Of a stretch of DNA of 12,043 bases, positions 6,741 through 12,043 are shown in pieces. This DNA is from Candidatus Bipolaricaulota bacterium (lineage in GTDB: Bacteria; Bipolaricaulota; Bipolaricaulia; UBA7950; UBA9294): positions 1-12,043 of the forward strand of contig JAUWOJ010000028.1 of assembly GCA_030612175.1 (NCBI GenBank). Reading direction: 5' to 3'. A program made the position numbers and the translations under genes. The notes under the pieces were generated by a model, which was not told where the DNA came from, ran no database searches, and was given only the letters and a program-made list of their open reading frames with translations. Numbering within the stretch: the stretch's first letter is position 1; every line of letters begins with the position of its first letter.

Positions 6741-7262
6741 TTACCTCTTATCTTGCAGGCGCTCGGCGTGCTCAATCAATTGCTCCATATCGGAATTACT
6801 GAGCGAAGCCGTATAAGCCAGCAATCGTAGATCGAGGTTCTCATGCGTCATTTCTTCTTGGATGCGATCATGGAACGCTCGTTCGACAAGACGGGACGCC
6901 TTCCGGTGAACATTGCTATCGATGAAATTAACCCGCCATTCTGGGAACTTGTTCAGACAGCCCTTGCTAATCTCTAGCAGATGCTGCAGGTGAGGCTCTC
7001 GAGTTTCCAAGATCCCATTCAGTTGATTCACCACGGATTGGTTGTCAGCGAAGAATATCACTGACTGCGGCGAGTAAGCAAGCGTTCGTTTGCATCCTTC
7101 TATTAGGGCTTGGTACACAACCGCTTGTGGAATACTCCTGCCAATGAGCTGGGAAACCTCTTCTATGACGTTTCCCTGCTTGTCTGTAATAGCAATTCCA
7201 ATCGCAGCCGCTCCTGGCTTACCTCGCGCCTTCCCAGCCACGTAAACAAATAGTTTCTCCAT
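6741..7262 (-). CDS. RNase H-fold protein lacking most catalytic residues
   Basis: The first 130 of 173 residues follow the type 1 RNase H (RVT_3-like) pattern: VYVAGKARGKPGAAAIGIAI, then AVVYQALIEGCKRTL, then FFADNQSVVNQLNG, then NVHRKASRLVERAF. In active enzymes these blocks hold the metal-binding D-E-D-D set. Aligned here, the first Asp is Ala9, the Glu is Val49, the third is kept as Asp73 and the last Asp is Ser123. Hydrolysis therefore looks unlikely, while the fold and perhaps nucleic-acid binding remain. The charged, helical tail (134-173) has no family I recognise. I chose the ATG at 7262, which has AGGA four bases ahead; the longer open frame runs through the tRNA. It sits 9 bases after the tRNA and 6 before dtd. 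Confidence 0.8.
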   Translation of the reverse strand: MEKLFVYVAGKARGKPGAAAIGIAITDKQGNVIEEVSQLIGRSIPQAVVYQALIEGCKRTLAYSPQSVIFFADNQSVVNQLNGILETREPHLQHLLEISKGCLNKFPEWRVNFIDSNVHRKASRLVERAFHDRIQEEMTHENLDLRLLAYTASLSNSDMEQLIEHAERLQDKR

Positions 7263-7271
7263 AGTTTCCTG

Positions 7272-7343
7272 TGGGCCCACCAGGATTCGAACCTGGGATC
7301 GACCGGTTATGAGCCGGGTGCTCTGCCGCTGAGCTATGGACCC
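7272..7343 (-). tRNA. tRNA with CAU anticodon (elongator Met or Ile2)
   Basis: A full 72-base cloverleaf is readable: acceptor GGGTCCA with TGGGCCC (one U-G pair), D-stem GCTC/GAGC with a 7-base loop, anticodon loop CTCATAA, T-arm CCAGG-TTCGAAT-CCTGG, and discriminator A. The anticodon stem has four G-C pairs and a C-U mismatch at 27-43. It is not the initiator: positions 1-72 pair as G-C, and the GGG/CCC triplet in the anticodon stem is absent. The choice between methionine and lysidine-modified isoleucine cannot be made by eye. CCA is not encoded, so it must be added after transcription. It leads a minus-strand operon with the RNase H-like gene and dtd. Confidence 0.95.
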
Positions 7344-7361
7344 AATAAGATCCCACGCTGC

Positions 7362-7390
7362 AATATAAGTCAATGATGGATTGCTGTCAA
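7362..7390 (-). promoter_or_regulatory. Strong promoter of the tRNA-(RNase H-like)-dtd operon
   Basis: On the minus strand a perfect TTGACA (7385-7390) is spaced exactly 17 bases from TATATT (7362-7367), a 5-of-6 match. The expected start, near 7355, is about 12 bases before the tRNA 5' end. It begins only about 25 bases past the stop of the upstream operon's last gene, and no terminator fits between them. Confidence 0.75.
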
Positions 7391-7415
7391 GCCATGTTGT
7401 CAGTATGTGGCGTCG

Positions 7416-8171
7416 TTACTGCTCTCTCCCGTAGCATACACCAAGCTGGATACTTGCCTGCGTAGAATCTCCTCGTGTTATTGTTCCAATAACCTGAACA
7501 CCCTCGTAATCTGTTTTTCTGTAAACTAAGCCAATGGATAATCCAATCCTTGAGCTAGCAGCTTGCTCTGCTAGGTGTATCCTTGCCGTTAGTGCAAGCT
7601 TAGTGTTTGCGACAAATGTCAGCCCACCTAGGAGTTCAATACCCGTGGGTGAAATCCTGATCTCTGGGAGAACCATGACAGGGTCACTTGTCCAGCTGAA
7701 TCCGATCCCAATGGTGTGTCCCACTAAGGGGATTGATAGATAAGCCTTTATGTCTGGGGTCTGATAAAAAACGTATCTCATCCTAAGAGAGCTTTGCCCT
7801 AATTCTTCTATTGTGGTCATTGTTGTCTGCTCTGTGCCGTAGTAAAGGCTGACCCTTCTGGTCCATACAGAGGCGCTGTGAAGAGAAAGCTGGCCTTGAA
7901 CAGCCAATTGGCTGGTGATATCCACGAAACTGGCAAAGGTAAAAACAAGCCCAACAGTTTTGTCAACATTGTGCCATAAGCCATAATCATCTATGGAATA
8001 ATATGGAATGGTATTGATGTATCTCGAGACTTGTGCCATGATTTGCCAAGCTTTCTCGCCTTCCCGAGATTGGAGTACGTCTATTCCTTGGGCAGTAGCT
8101 GCAGTGAGTAGTAGTGTTATTAGCGCGCAGATGATACTAATCGACACCTTTCTAGCTAGCCCAGTATCCAT
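7416..8171 (-). CDS. Secreted beta-strand-rich protein, possible outer-membrane barrel
   Basis: I do not recognise a named family with certainty. From the ATG at 8171 the product has 251 residues. A Sec signal peptide is clear: MDTGLARK, a hydrophobic run (about 9-23), then TAATAQG with likely cleavage near residue 28. From about 70 to the end the chain is a series of alternating polar and hydrophobic stretches ending in tight turns (for example HTIGIGFSWT, ELLGGLTFVA, IGLSIGLVYRKT, ASIQLGVCYG). This suggests a beta-barrel or beta-sandwich. It lacks the terminal Phe common in barrels. GAGGAT six bases before the ATG supports the start; the open frame further upstream only overlaps the peptidase gene. 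It overlaps that gene by 16 bases, so the two are coupled. Its place in the operon suggests an export or anchoring role. Confidence 0.7.
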   Translation of the reverse strand: MDTGLARKVSISIICALITLLLTAATAQGIDVLQSREGEKAWQIMAQVSRYINTIPYYSIDDYGLWHNVDKTVGLVFTFASFVDITSQLAVQGQLSLHSASVWTRRVSLYYGTEQTTMTTIEELGQSSLRMRYVFYQTPDIKAYLSIPLVGHTIGIGFSWTSDPVMVLPEIRISPTGIELLGGLTFVANTKLALTARIHLAEQAASSRIGLSIGLVYRKTDYEGVQVIGTITRGDSTQASIQLGVCYGREQ

Positions 8172-8800
8172 AGAAACATCCTCGAGAGTTGAGAGGTTTT
8201 TGTTTGTTCCACTATCTTGTTTTGAATTTGTAGGATTGCCATTCTGGCTCGATCTACGCTTCTTTGGTTTGGAGCAAATGCTAGGATTAATCCGTCCCAA
8301 GACCGACAAATCTCTACCAACGAAATCACCCTCATTCCCCATGAGGGATCGGCCAATACAATTCTCTGGCCAACCTGGGTTACCGCGACCGCGAAGTGGT
8401 CATCGGGTGTATCTAAGTGAATTAGGACGGGTAGAGAGAGCTCGCGCAAGATTATGCCCAGGCTGTCTTTGGGTATCTCATATCCCTTAGCCGGGATCCC
8501 TTTCTTGATACTGGCCTGTTTCAAATCAAGCATTGAAACACCGTTCTCTGGAATCTCTCTGACGAATTCATTCTCACTAACCTCAACTCCAAAGAAAGCC
8601 GAGAAGACAGTGGCAAGTGCAGCTGGTCCACAGCTCTGCAAGTCTTTCTGTTGATCAACGCCCTCGTATCTGAGCTCCTTGTAAGAGATCACTGGCCATC
8701 CATCAGCCGAGAGGCAGAATGCGGCAACGATGATGCCTGCCAGAAACAGACCTGCTGTGGTATGATGGAAATTAGGCGGGTTGTGCGCAGGAAGATTCAT
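8156..8800 (-). CDS. Secreted stand-alone peptidase C39-family protein
   Basis: C39 peptidases are papain-fold cysteine proteases best known for cutting leader peptides after double glycine during ABC export; stand-alone secreted relatives include FapD of the Fap amyloid system. The 214-residue product has one hydrophobic segment (about 16-31) as a signal or anchor, then the catalytic domain. QQKDLQSCGPAALATVF carries the oxyanion Gln51 and Cys57; DHFAVAVTQVG carries His135; VLADPSWGMRVISL carries Asp151. All are in family positions, so it should be active outside the cytoplasmic membrane. There is no ABC transporter domain. A helical tail (about 183-214) ends the chain. The ATG at 8800 overlaps the preceding stop as ATGA, which decides the start over the upstream TTG at 8836. 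The substrate is unknown; the glycine-zipper protein of the operon is the obvious candidate. Confidence 0.85.
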   Translation of the reverse strand: MNLPAHNPPNFHHTTAGLFLAGIIVAAFCLSADGWPVISYKELRYEGVDQQKDLQSCGPAALATVFSAFFGVEVSENEFVREIPENGVSMLDLKQASIKKGIPAKGYEIPKDSLGIILRELSLPVLIHLDTPDDHFAVAVTQVGQRIVLADPSWGMRVISLVEICRSWDGLILAFAPNQRSVDRARMAILQIQNKIVEQTKTSQLSRMFLWILG

Positions 8801-9105
8801 GTAAACAACGCGGGAAGCACTCCTCGAGCTATCCAAGTGGTTCCTATGACAAAAAGTCCAGTCTCAATAATGGAGAAGTACGGTATCCTTATTCCCATGT
8901 GCAGACCCCAGAATAGTACCGTTATGGTTACCACCAACAGGATTGTCCATTTATACATCTTGCAGTACCGCGCTGTATCGTTAAGCCCCTTATGCATAAC
9001 TATGCATCGAAGGAACACAATGCAAGCAACGCACGTAATGCCAATAACAAAGAACAAGAGCACTCCTAAAGCTGTTAACTTCAGATAGGTAAGCCAGTAT
9101 GGCAT
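8797..9105 (-). CDS. Small membrane protein with three predicted membrane segments
   Basis: No family is recognised. From the ATG at 9105 the product has 102 residues and is mostly hydrophobic. Three membrane segments can be seen, roughly at residues 9-32, 52-70 and 77-97. The loop between the first two is short and basic (LRCIVMHKGLNDTARYCKMYKW), which by the positive-inside rule would face the cytoplasm. It lies between the glycine-zipper protein and the peptidase, and overlaps the latter by four bases (ATGA). Candidate roles are an inner-membrane partner of the secretion machinery or, if the secreted peptide is toxic, an immunity protein. Bacteriocin immunity proteins are often of this size and hydrophobicity. 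Neither role is shown by the sequence. Confidence 0.65.
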   Translation of the reverse strand: MPYWLTYLKLTALGVLLFFVIGITCVACIVFLRCIVMHKGLNDTARYCKMYKWTILLVVTITVLFWGLHMGIRIPYFSIIETGLFVIGTTWIARGVLPALFT

Positions 9106-9112
9106 TGTCATA

Positions 9113-9118
9113 CTCCTT
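9113..9118 (-). promoter_or_regulatory. Ribosome binding site that fixes the membrane-protein start at 9105
   Basis: AAGGAG on the minus strand lies only 1 base before an ATG at 9111 but an ideal 7 bases before the in-frame ATG at 9105. The second ATG is therefore the likely start, shortening the product by two residues. Confidence 0.65.
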
Positions 9119-9123
9119 CTATT

Positions 9124-9156
9124 TGCCAGAGGTCAGTGGATATCTGGCCTCTGGCA
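9124..9156 (-). promoter_or_regulatory. Strong intercistronic hairpin
   Basis: On the minus strand TGCCAGAGG pairs perfectly with CCTCTGGCA. Inside are one C-A mismatch, a further CAG/CTG stem and the loop ATATCCA. The structure fills most of the gap between the glycine-zipper gene (stop at 9175) and the next ribosome site (9113-9118). No T-run follows (AATAGAAGG), so it is not a standard terminator. It more likely protects or processes the upstream message, which would allow more of the first protein than of the following ones. Confidence 0.65.
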
Positions 9157-9174
9157 TGATTACGCGTTGTTTGA

Positions 9175-9570
9175 CTAGAACCCAGGAATGAAGTAGCCAA
9201 CTGAAGCGCCCCAGCCAGCACCAGCTGCAGCGCCAACTCTTGCTGCGTGAGCGAGTCCACGCATGCTCCAATTCCCCCAGTTGCTTACTCCGTAGACGCC
9301 AATTCCTGTAACTGTTCCCCCGATTGCACCCACTAAGGTAGCTCCAACCCAGGTGAAGAAGCCTTCCCCTTCTACCTTTCCAAGCTTCTCGTCAGCTACT
9401 TCTTTCCCTCCTTGTCTTTCTATCTGCTGGAAGGGGCAACCAAGTGGTTGATCTTTCTTTTGTTCTTGACTTGCTAACGTGACGGGAGTTTGAGCAAACG
9501 ATCCGAAAACTGGTACGATCACCATCAATAGAATCAGGCCAACGCTAAGAACACTCTTCAATCTTGTCAC
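9175..9570 (-). CDS. Secreted small protein with two C-terminal glycine zippers
   Basis: No named family is recognised. The 131-residue product starts at GTG 9570 behind an excellent GGAGG at 6 bases. A Sec signal peptide covers residues 1-26 (MTRLKSV, a hydrophobic core, then GSFA before QTP). A charged, polar linker (27-70) holds one Cys (45), a GG pair (54-55) and EGEG (67-70). Residues 71-131 are hydrophobic and glycine-rich. They contain two exact glycine zippers: GxxxGxxxG at 81-89 and GxxxGxxxGxxxG at 113-125, separated by an aromatic, basic stretch. Glycine zippers favour tight helix packing in membranes and occur in two-peptide bacteriocins and pore formers. As the first gene before a C39 peptidase it is the likely cargo. 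The residues before GG do not fit the usual double-glycine leader. Confidence 0.75.
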   Translation of the reverse strand: MTRLKSVLSVGLILLMVIVPVFGSFAQTPVTLASQEQKKDQPLGCPFQQIERQGGKEVADEKLGKVEGEGFFTWVGATLVGAIGGTVTGIGVYGVSNWGNWSMRGLAHAARVGAAAGAGWGASVGYFIPGF

Positions 9571-9611
9571 TTCTTGCCTCCTTGTGTACGGTATGAAGAT
9601 TCATTGGGTTG

Positions 9612-9650
9612 TCATAATCGGAAAGGGACAACGAACATCACCGGGATCAT
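9612..9650 (-). CDS. Possible 12-residue leader peptide of the glycine-zipper operon
   Basis: The leader between the promoter and the first operon gene holds a tiny ORF, MIPVMFVVPFRL, ending in TGA at 9612. A near-perfect Shine-Dalgarno precedes it: AGGAGGTGAT at 9658-9667, 7 bases before the ATG. Just past it, GTTGTC and GACAAC (9608-9632) can form a 6-bp hairpin that overlaps its last codons, so translation of the ORF could control folding of the leader. No run of a regulatory amino acid is evident. It could also simply be a ribosome entry site with no functional peptide. Confidence 0.35.
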   Translation of the reverse strand: MIPVMFVVPFRL

Positions 9651-9657
9651 CGTATAT

Positions 9658-9667
9658 ATCACCTCCT
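9658..9667 (-). promoter_or_regulatory. Near-perfect Shine-Dalgarno in the operon leader
   Basis: AGGAGGTGAT on the minus strand is a 10-base complement to the usual bacterial 16S 3' end. It lies about 90 bases before the start of the first large gene, which has its own GGAGG. It serves either the tiny ORF at 9612-9650 or ribosome standby binding that protects the message. Confidence 0.6.
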
Positions 9668-9693
9668 CTTATGTAGTTCTATGTACACTCCCT

Positions 9694-9722
9694 AGTCTAT
9701 CATATCTTCTACGTTTTGTCAA
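9694..9722 (-). promoter_or_regulatory. Promoter of the glycine-zipper/C39 operon
   Basis: A perfect TTGACA (minus strand, 9717-9722) stands exactly 17 bases from TAGACT (9694-9699), a 4-of-6 match to the -10 box. Transcription would start near 9687, leaving a leader of about 117 bases before the GTG at 9570. It is the only good promoter ahead of the four genes, which have small gaps or overlaps and so probably form one transcript. Confidence 0.6.
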
Positions 9723-9995
9723 GAGAATAACATGCTGGATTGGGAGTTGATCAGATTGTTACTAGTTCTCAGAGAATGGTTTCTCGTACTAATAAAACAG
9801 AAGTAGACAGACATCACTGGACGCACTTAGTGATAGACCTGAATCCATGCTTTCGCCAAGGCAAACACGCTATATGGATATGGGCGCCTCGAAGCCCGGC
9901 AGTCTGTCCTCACAAAAGGCGTGTTGTAGTATCAATTACCGCTTAGATTTGAGTAACTATGAACAGAAAGACTCGCTGTTCTCGAGGTTTTGAAG
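9723..9995. other. Non-coding stretch between the operon promoter and the FAD oxidoreductase gene
   Basis: No gene is supported here. A plus-strand open frame (9740-9946, TTG start) has no ribosome site and no protein character. On the minus strand, 15 bases after the oxidoreductase stop, GAACAG and CTGTTC (9961-9981) form a 6-bp hairpin without a T-run, at best a weak terminator. The GC-richer part, about 9850-9925, holds several short dyads, for example CGCCT with AGGCG, that might belong to a structured RNA. I match it to no known RNA family. Confidence 0.45.
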
Positions 9996-11150
9996 CTATT
10001 TGAGTTTTTCCTCGGCAGAGAAATCTCGATACGGTGACAGGCATTTTAGGGTGTCTTGATCTTCGGCAGATAGTTTGTTCTGCGTGACTACACGAGCAAG
10101 AAGCTCACCTAAGCCTGGGCCGAGCATGAGTCCCTGGCCACACATTCCAATTGCCATTAGATATCCCTCTATCTCTTTGGCCCACCCAACTAGAGGTGAG
10201 CCATCTGGAGTCATTGGGTAAAGACCACGCCAACTGCGACGCACGCGGATGTTTGCCAGTCGTGGCATCAAGTTGACAATGCGATGGGAGATCATTGGCA
10301 AGAACGCGCTAGTTTCCGACCGGTCAAACCCCCAAATGCTAGGACTTGGCGTAATGCAGAATACAACCTGTCCGGTAGAAAGCTGGTAAAAGTAGTAGTT
10401 TAGCGAGGCTAGCGTGGGACGGATATCAACTACCATTGGATCAAGAAAGTGAGCAACTGGCTCAGTAATTCCTGCTTCGTGAGAATCGGGATTCACAGGG
10501 TGTTCAACCCCTACCATTCCTCCCACTTGCTTTGCCCATGCTCCAGCAGCATTTAGCACTACCCTAGCGGCGTATTCGCGCCTATTGGTTCTTACCCCCT
10601 GTATGTGTCCTCCCCTGACGGGAATGGCTTCAACCGTCTCGCTAAAGCGGAACACTGCTCCTGTGCGCTTTGCCTCTTCGTATTGAGCGTGGCCAACAAG
10701 CAGGGTAGAGCAGTAGCCATCATCAGGAGAGAAGGTTCCCCCAATTAGACCAACTGGGTTCAGATCAGGAATGACATCAAGTAATTCATTCCTGTCACAC
10801 CAGTCAATATTGAGCTCATAGGCACGTTGTATTCTAAGCAGATCTTTGAGGATTTTCTCCTCTTGCTCGCGGTAGGCAACAAAGGAATAACCACCTGTGG
10901 TCCATTCGATGTCATGGCCATAAGTTTCTTTCCATGTAGAAAGGATTTCGAGGGAGCGCTTACTCAGACGGATCTTTGTCGGATCAGAGTGAGTGGCACG
11001 GACACCGCCGATCGCGGATTTGTTTGAACCCTGGCCCTCACTGGCAAACTTATCAAGCACCAATGTCTTGAGACCAGCCTGTGCCATTGCCAGGGCAGTG
11101 GGAACACCGACACTTCCTGCGCCGATAATGATAACGTCATAACTATCCAT
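9996..11150 (-). CDS. DAO-family FAD-dependent oxidoreductase, probable beta subunit of an amino-acid or opine dehydrogenase
   Basis: The 384-residue product is a D-amino-acid-oxidase-fold flavoprotein. The FAD-binding motif DVIIIGAGSVGVPTALAMAQAG opens it (residues 5-26), followed by the acidic LDKFASEGQGSNKSAIGGVRATHSD segment typical of the sarcosine oxidase beta / HcnC / proline dehydrogenase beta group. VVLNAAGAWAKQVG (about 197-210) and the C-terminal GLYPMTPDGSPLVGW and GMCGQGLMLGPGLGELLA complete the flavin site. It has no signal peptide, so it should act in the cytoplasm or at the inner face of the membrane. It overlaps the end of the iron-sulfur subunit gene by 8 bases, with AGGGGG ahead of the ATG. 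Together they should oxidise an amino acid, N-methyl amino acid or opine and pass electrons to the partner. The exact substrate cannot be read from the sequence. Confidence 0.88.
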   Translation of the reverse strand: MDSYDVIIIGAGSVGVPTALAMAQAGLKTLVLDKFASEGQGSNKSAIGGVRATHSDPTKIRLSKRSLEILSTWKETYGHDIEWTTGGYSFVAYREQEEKILKDLLRIQRAYELNIDWCDRNELLDVIPDLNPVGLIGGTFSPDDGYCSTLLVGHAQYEEAKRTGAVFRFSETVEAIPVRGGHIQGVRTNRREYAARVVLNAAGAWAKQVGGMVGVEHPVNPDSHEAGITEPVAHFLDPMVVDIRPTLASLNYYFYQLSTGQVVFCITPSPSIWGFDRSETSAFLPMISHRIVNLMPRLANIRVRRSWRGLYPMTPDGSPLVGWAKEIEGYLMAIGMCGQGLMLGPGLGELLARVVTQNKLSAEDQDTLKCLSPYRDFSAEEKLK

Positions 11151-12043
11151 CGTTATCCCCCTTTATCCCAGCGAAAGACCCCAATGAAACTTCAACAAAC
11201 AACGGGCGCTTCACGAGTTCGGTAACCTCTTCTACAGGAATCCCTTCCTCGCGGAAGATTCGTCTGATTAGTTCAGCACACGTCTTGCCGCCGCATGCGC
11301 CCATTCCCGCTCGTGTTATCGCTTTGATTTCGTTCATGTCACGGCAACCTTCGCGGATCAATTGACGAATCTCACTTGCAGCCACCCGCTCACAGCGACA
11401 TGCGATCATCTCATCTTTCATGTTCTCGGGCACGTCAGATAGCGGAGCAGACACCCATGGTTTCTGTACGCGGATTCCGGCAATGCGTTTGGCATAAGCT
11501 TTGGGAGCCTCCACTCTCACAACCGCAGTATGATCTCTCTTGGCGGTGAGTTGAACGCTTTCCACTTCTACTTCACCCAGTACCTCTCCCTCGGTGTCGA
11601 CTGCGGTAACGGTTTGCCCTTGCTTGATACTCTCTTGAAGAAACTCATAGGCAAGAGCTACAGTTGGCATCTGCTTGTCCTGCCGGTAATCAACCAATGT
11701 GATTGCTAATCCTGGGCAGGCTGTAATGCAATTTTCGCAGCCGATGCACTTCTTGCCAATCTCAGGCCCTACGAACCTGGGTTGACGCCTGATATCACTT
11801 TCATCAATGCCAATGAGCCCTAATGGGCAAGCATACGCGCAAGGATCACACGGGATTTCCTGGCTACAGTGAAGAACGGGAAAGACACCTTCCTTCTGAG
11901 TTGGAATTCCTTCCGGGTCAACTTTTCCATGACCAGACTTGAGGATCTCAGCCATCCGGGCCCATTCCGAAGGGATTTCCCCAACATCTACCCCAAGCGC
12001 TCTAGCTACTTTTAGCCCCGCAATCTTACCAGTGAACATTGCC
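11143..12043 (-). CDS. Iron-sulfur alpha subunit of an FAD-dependent dehydrogenase, C-terminal part (partial)
   Basis: The gene continues past the right edge; the frame is open to the last base. The first visible residues (MFTGKIAGLKVARALG) match the very end of a pyridine-nucleotide-disulfide-oxidoreductase-type FAD domain, so the missing part is probably that domain. After it comes a ferredoxin-like region with CSQEIPCDPCAYACP and CIGCENCITACP, enough cysteines for two [4Fe-4S] clusters. A linker or beta domain follows. Near the end is a BFD-like [2Fe-2S] site, CRC and then GACGGKTC about 33 residues later. This order is seen in alpha subunits of archaeal-type proline dehydrogenases, sarcosine oxidase and HcnB/opine oxidase relatives. 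It would pass electrons from the DAO subunit encoded just downstream. Other subunits may lie beyond the window. Confidence 0.88.
   Translation of the reverse strand, partial: AMFTGKIAGLKVARALGVDVGEIPSEWARMAEILKSGHGKVDPEGIPTQKEGVFPVLHCSQEIPCDPCAYACPLGLIGIDESDIRRQPRFVGPEIGKKCIGCENCITACPGLAITLVDYRQDKQMPTVALAYEFLQESIKQGQTVTAVDTEGEVLGEVEVESVQLTAKRDHTAVVRVEAPKAYAKRIAGIRVQKPWVSAPLSDVPENMKDEMIACRCERVAASEIRQLIREGCRDMNEIKAITRAGMGACGGKTCAELIRRIFREEGIPVEEVTELVKRPLFVEVSLGSFAGIKGDNDG

Noticed and set aside
7263..7373. N-terminal extension of the RNase H-like gene
   Set aside because: It would read through the tRNA; the ATG at 7262 has a ribosome site and fits the fold's first strand.
8172..8342. N-terminal extension of the beta-rich secreted protein
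   Set aside because: It would place the signal peptide inside the chain and runs through the C39 peptidase gene; the ATG at 8171 has a good ribosome site.
9385..9420. Canonical double-glycine leader cleavage site in the glycine-zipper protein
   Set aside because: A GG pair exists at residues 54-55, but position -4 is Arg and -7 is Gln, where hydrophobic residues are expected. The signal is Sec-type, so a classic C39 leader cannot be claimed.
9740..9946. Plus-strand open frame of 68 codons with a TTG start
   Set aside because: It has no ribosome site, no hydrophobic or domain pattern and no similarity I recognise.
1..12043. CRISPR array, insertion sequence, phage or integron
   Set aside because: No regularly spaced repeats, transposase or integrase-like proteins, or terminal repeats were seen on either strand.

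Overview
The window reads as ordinary chromosome from a deep-branching, probably diderm (two-membrane) and likely uncultured bacterium. It carries core bacterial genes (23S rRNA, rsfS, LCP transferase, mtaB, phoH, ftsZ, rpmF, dtd, an elongator-type CAU tRNA). No phage, transposon or CRISPR signature is visible. The two-membrane guess rests on one predicted secreted, beta-strand-rich protein. A phylum cannot be assigned from this sequence alone.

Left part, 1-4449. The first 109 bases are the 5' end of a 23S rRNA gene on the minus strand. rsfS lies directly upstream of it and no 16S gene is in front, so the rRNA genes look unlinked. A good sigma-70-like promoter sits in the spacer. An LCP-family gene and rsfS overlap by 8 bases and are transcribed leftward. 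Diverging from them is a plus-strand pair, mtaB and phoH. The divergent spacer holds three short dyads in tandem.

Middle, 4450-7390. On the minus strand, from right to left: a strong promoter, a CAU tRNA, a degenerate RNase H-fold protein, dtd, rpmF with its own promoter inside the end of dtd, and ftsZ. This FtsZ has an N-terminal extension of about 100 residues. The extension looks like a DnaA-domain-I / DnaX-C-terminal type fold ahead of a complete FtsZ core and C-terminal tail peptide. I know of no described FtsZ with this architecture.

Right-middle, 7416-9722. This is the most interesting stretch, a minus-strand four-gene operon. In order of transcription it has: a TTGACA-17-TAGACT promoter; a leader of about 117 bases with a tiny ORF behind a near-perfect Shine-Dalgarno; a Sec-signal protein ending in two glycine zippers; a strong intercistronic hairpin; a small membrane protein; a secreted stand-alone C39-family cysteine peptidase; and a secreted beta-rich protein. 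Start/stop overlaps link the last three genes. The layout suggests a secretion system for a glycine-zipper peptide, analogous in parts to the FapD/FapF portion of Fap amyloid export or to C39 bacteriocin processing, but it matches no system I can name.

Right end, 9996-12043. Two overlapping minus-strand genes encode the DAO-type FAD subunit and the C-terminal part of the iron-sulfur subunit of a heteromeric amino-acid or opine dehydrogenase (the proline dehydrogenase / sarcosine oxidase / HcnBC superfamily). The larger gene runs off the right edge.
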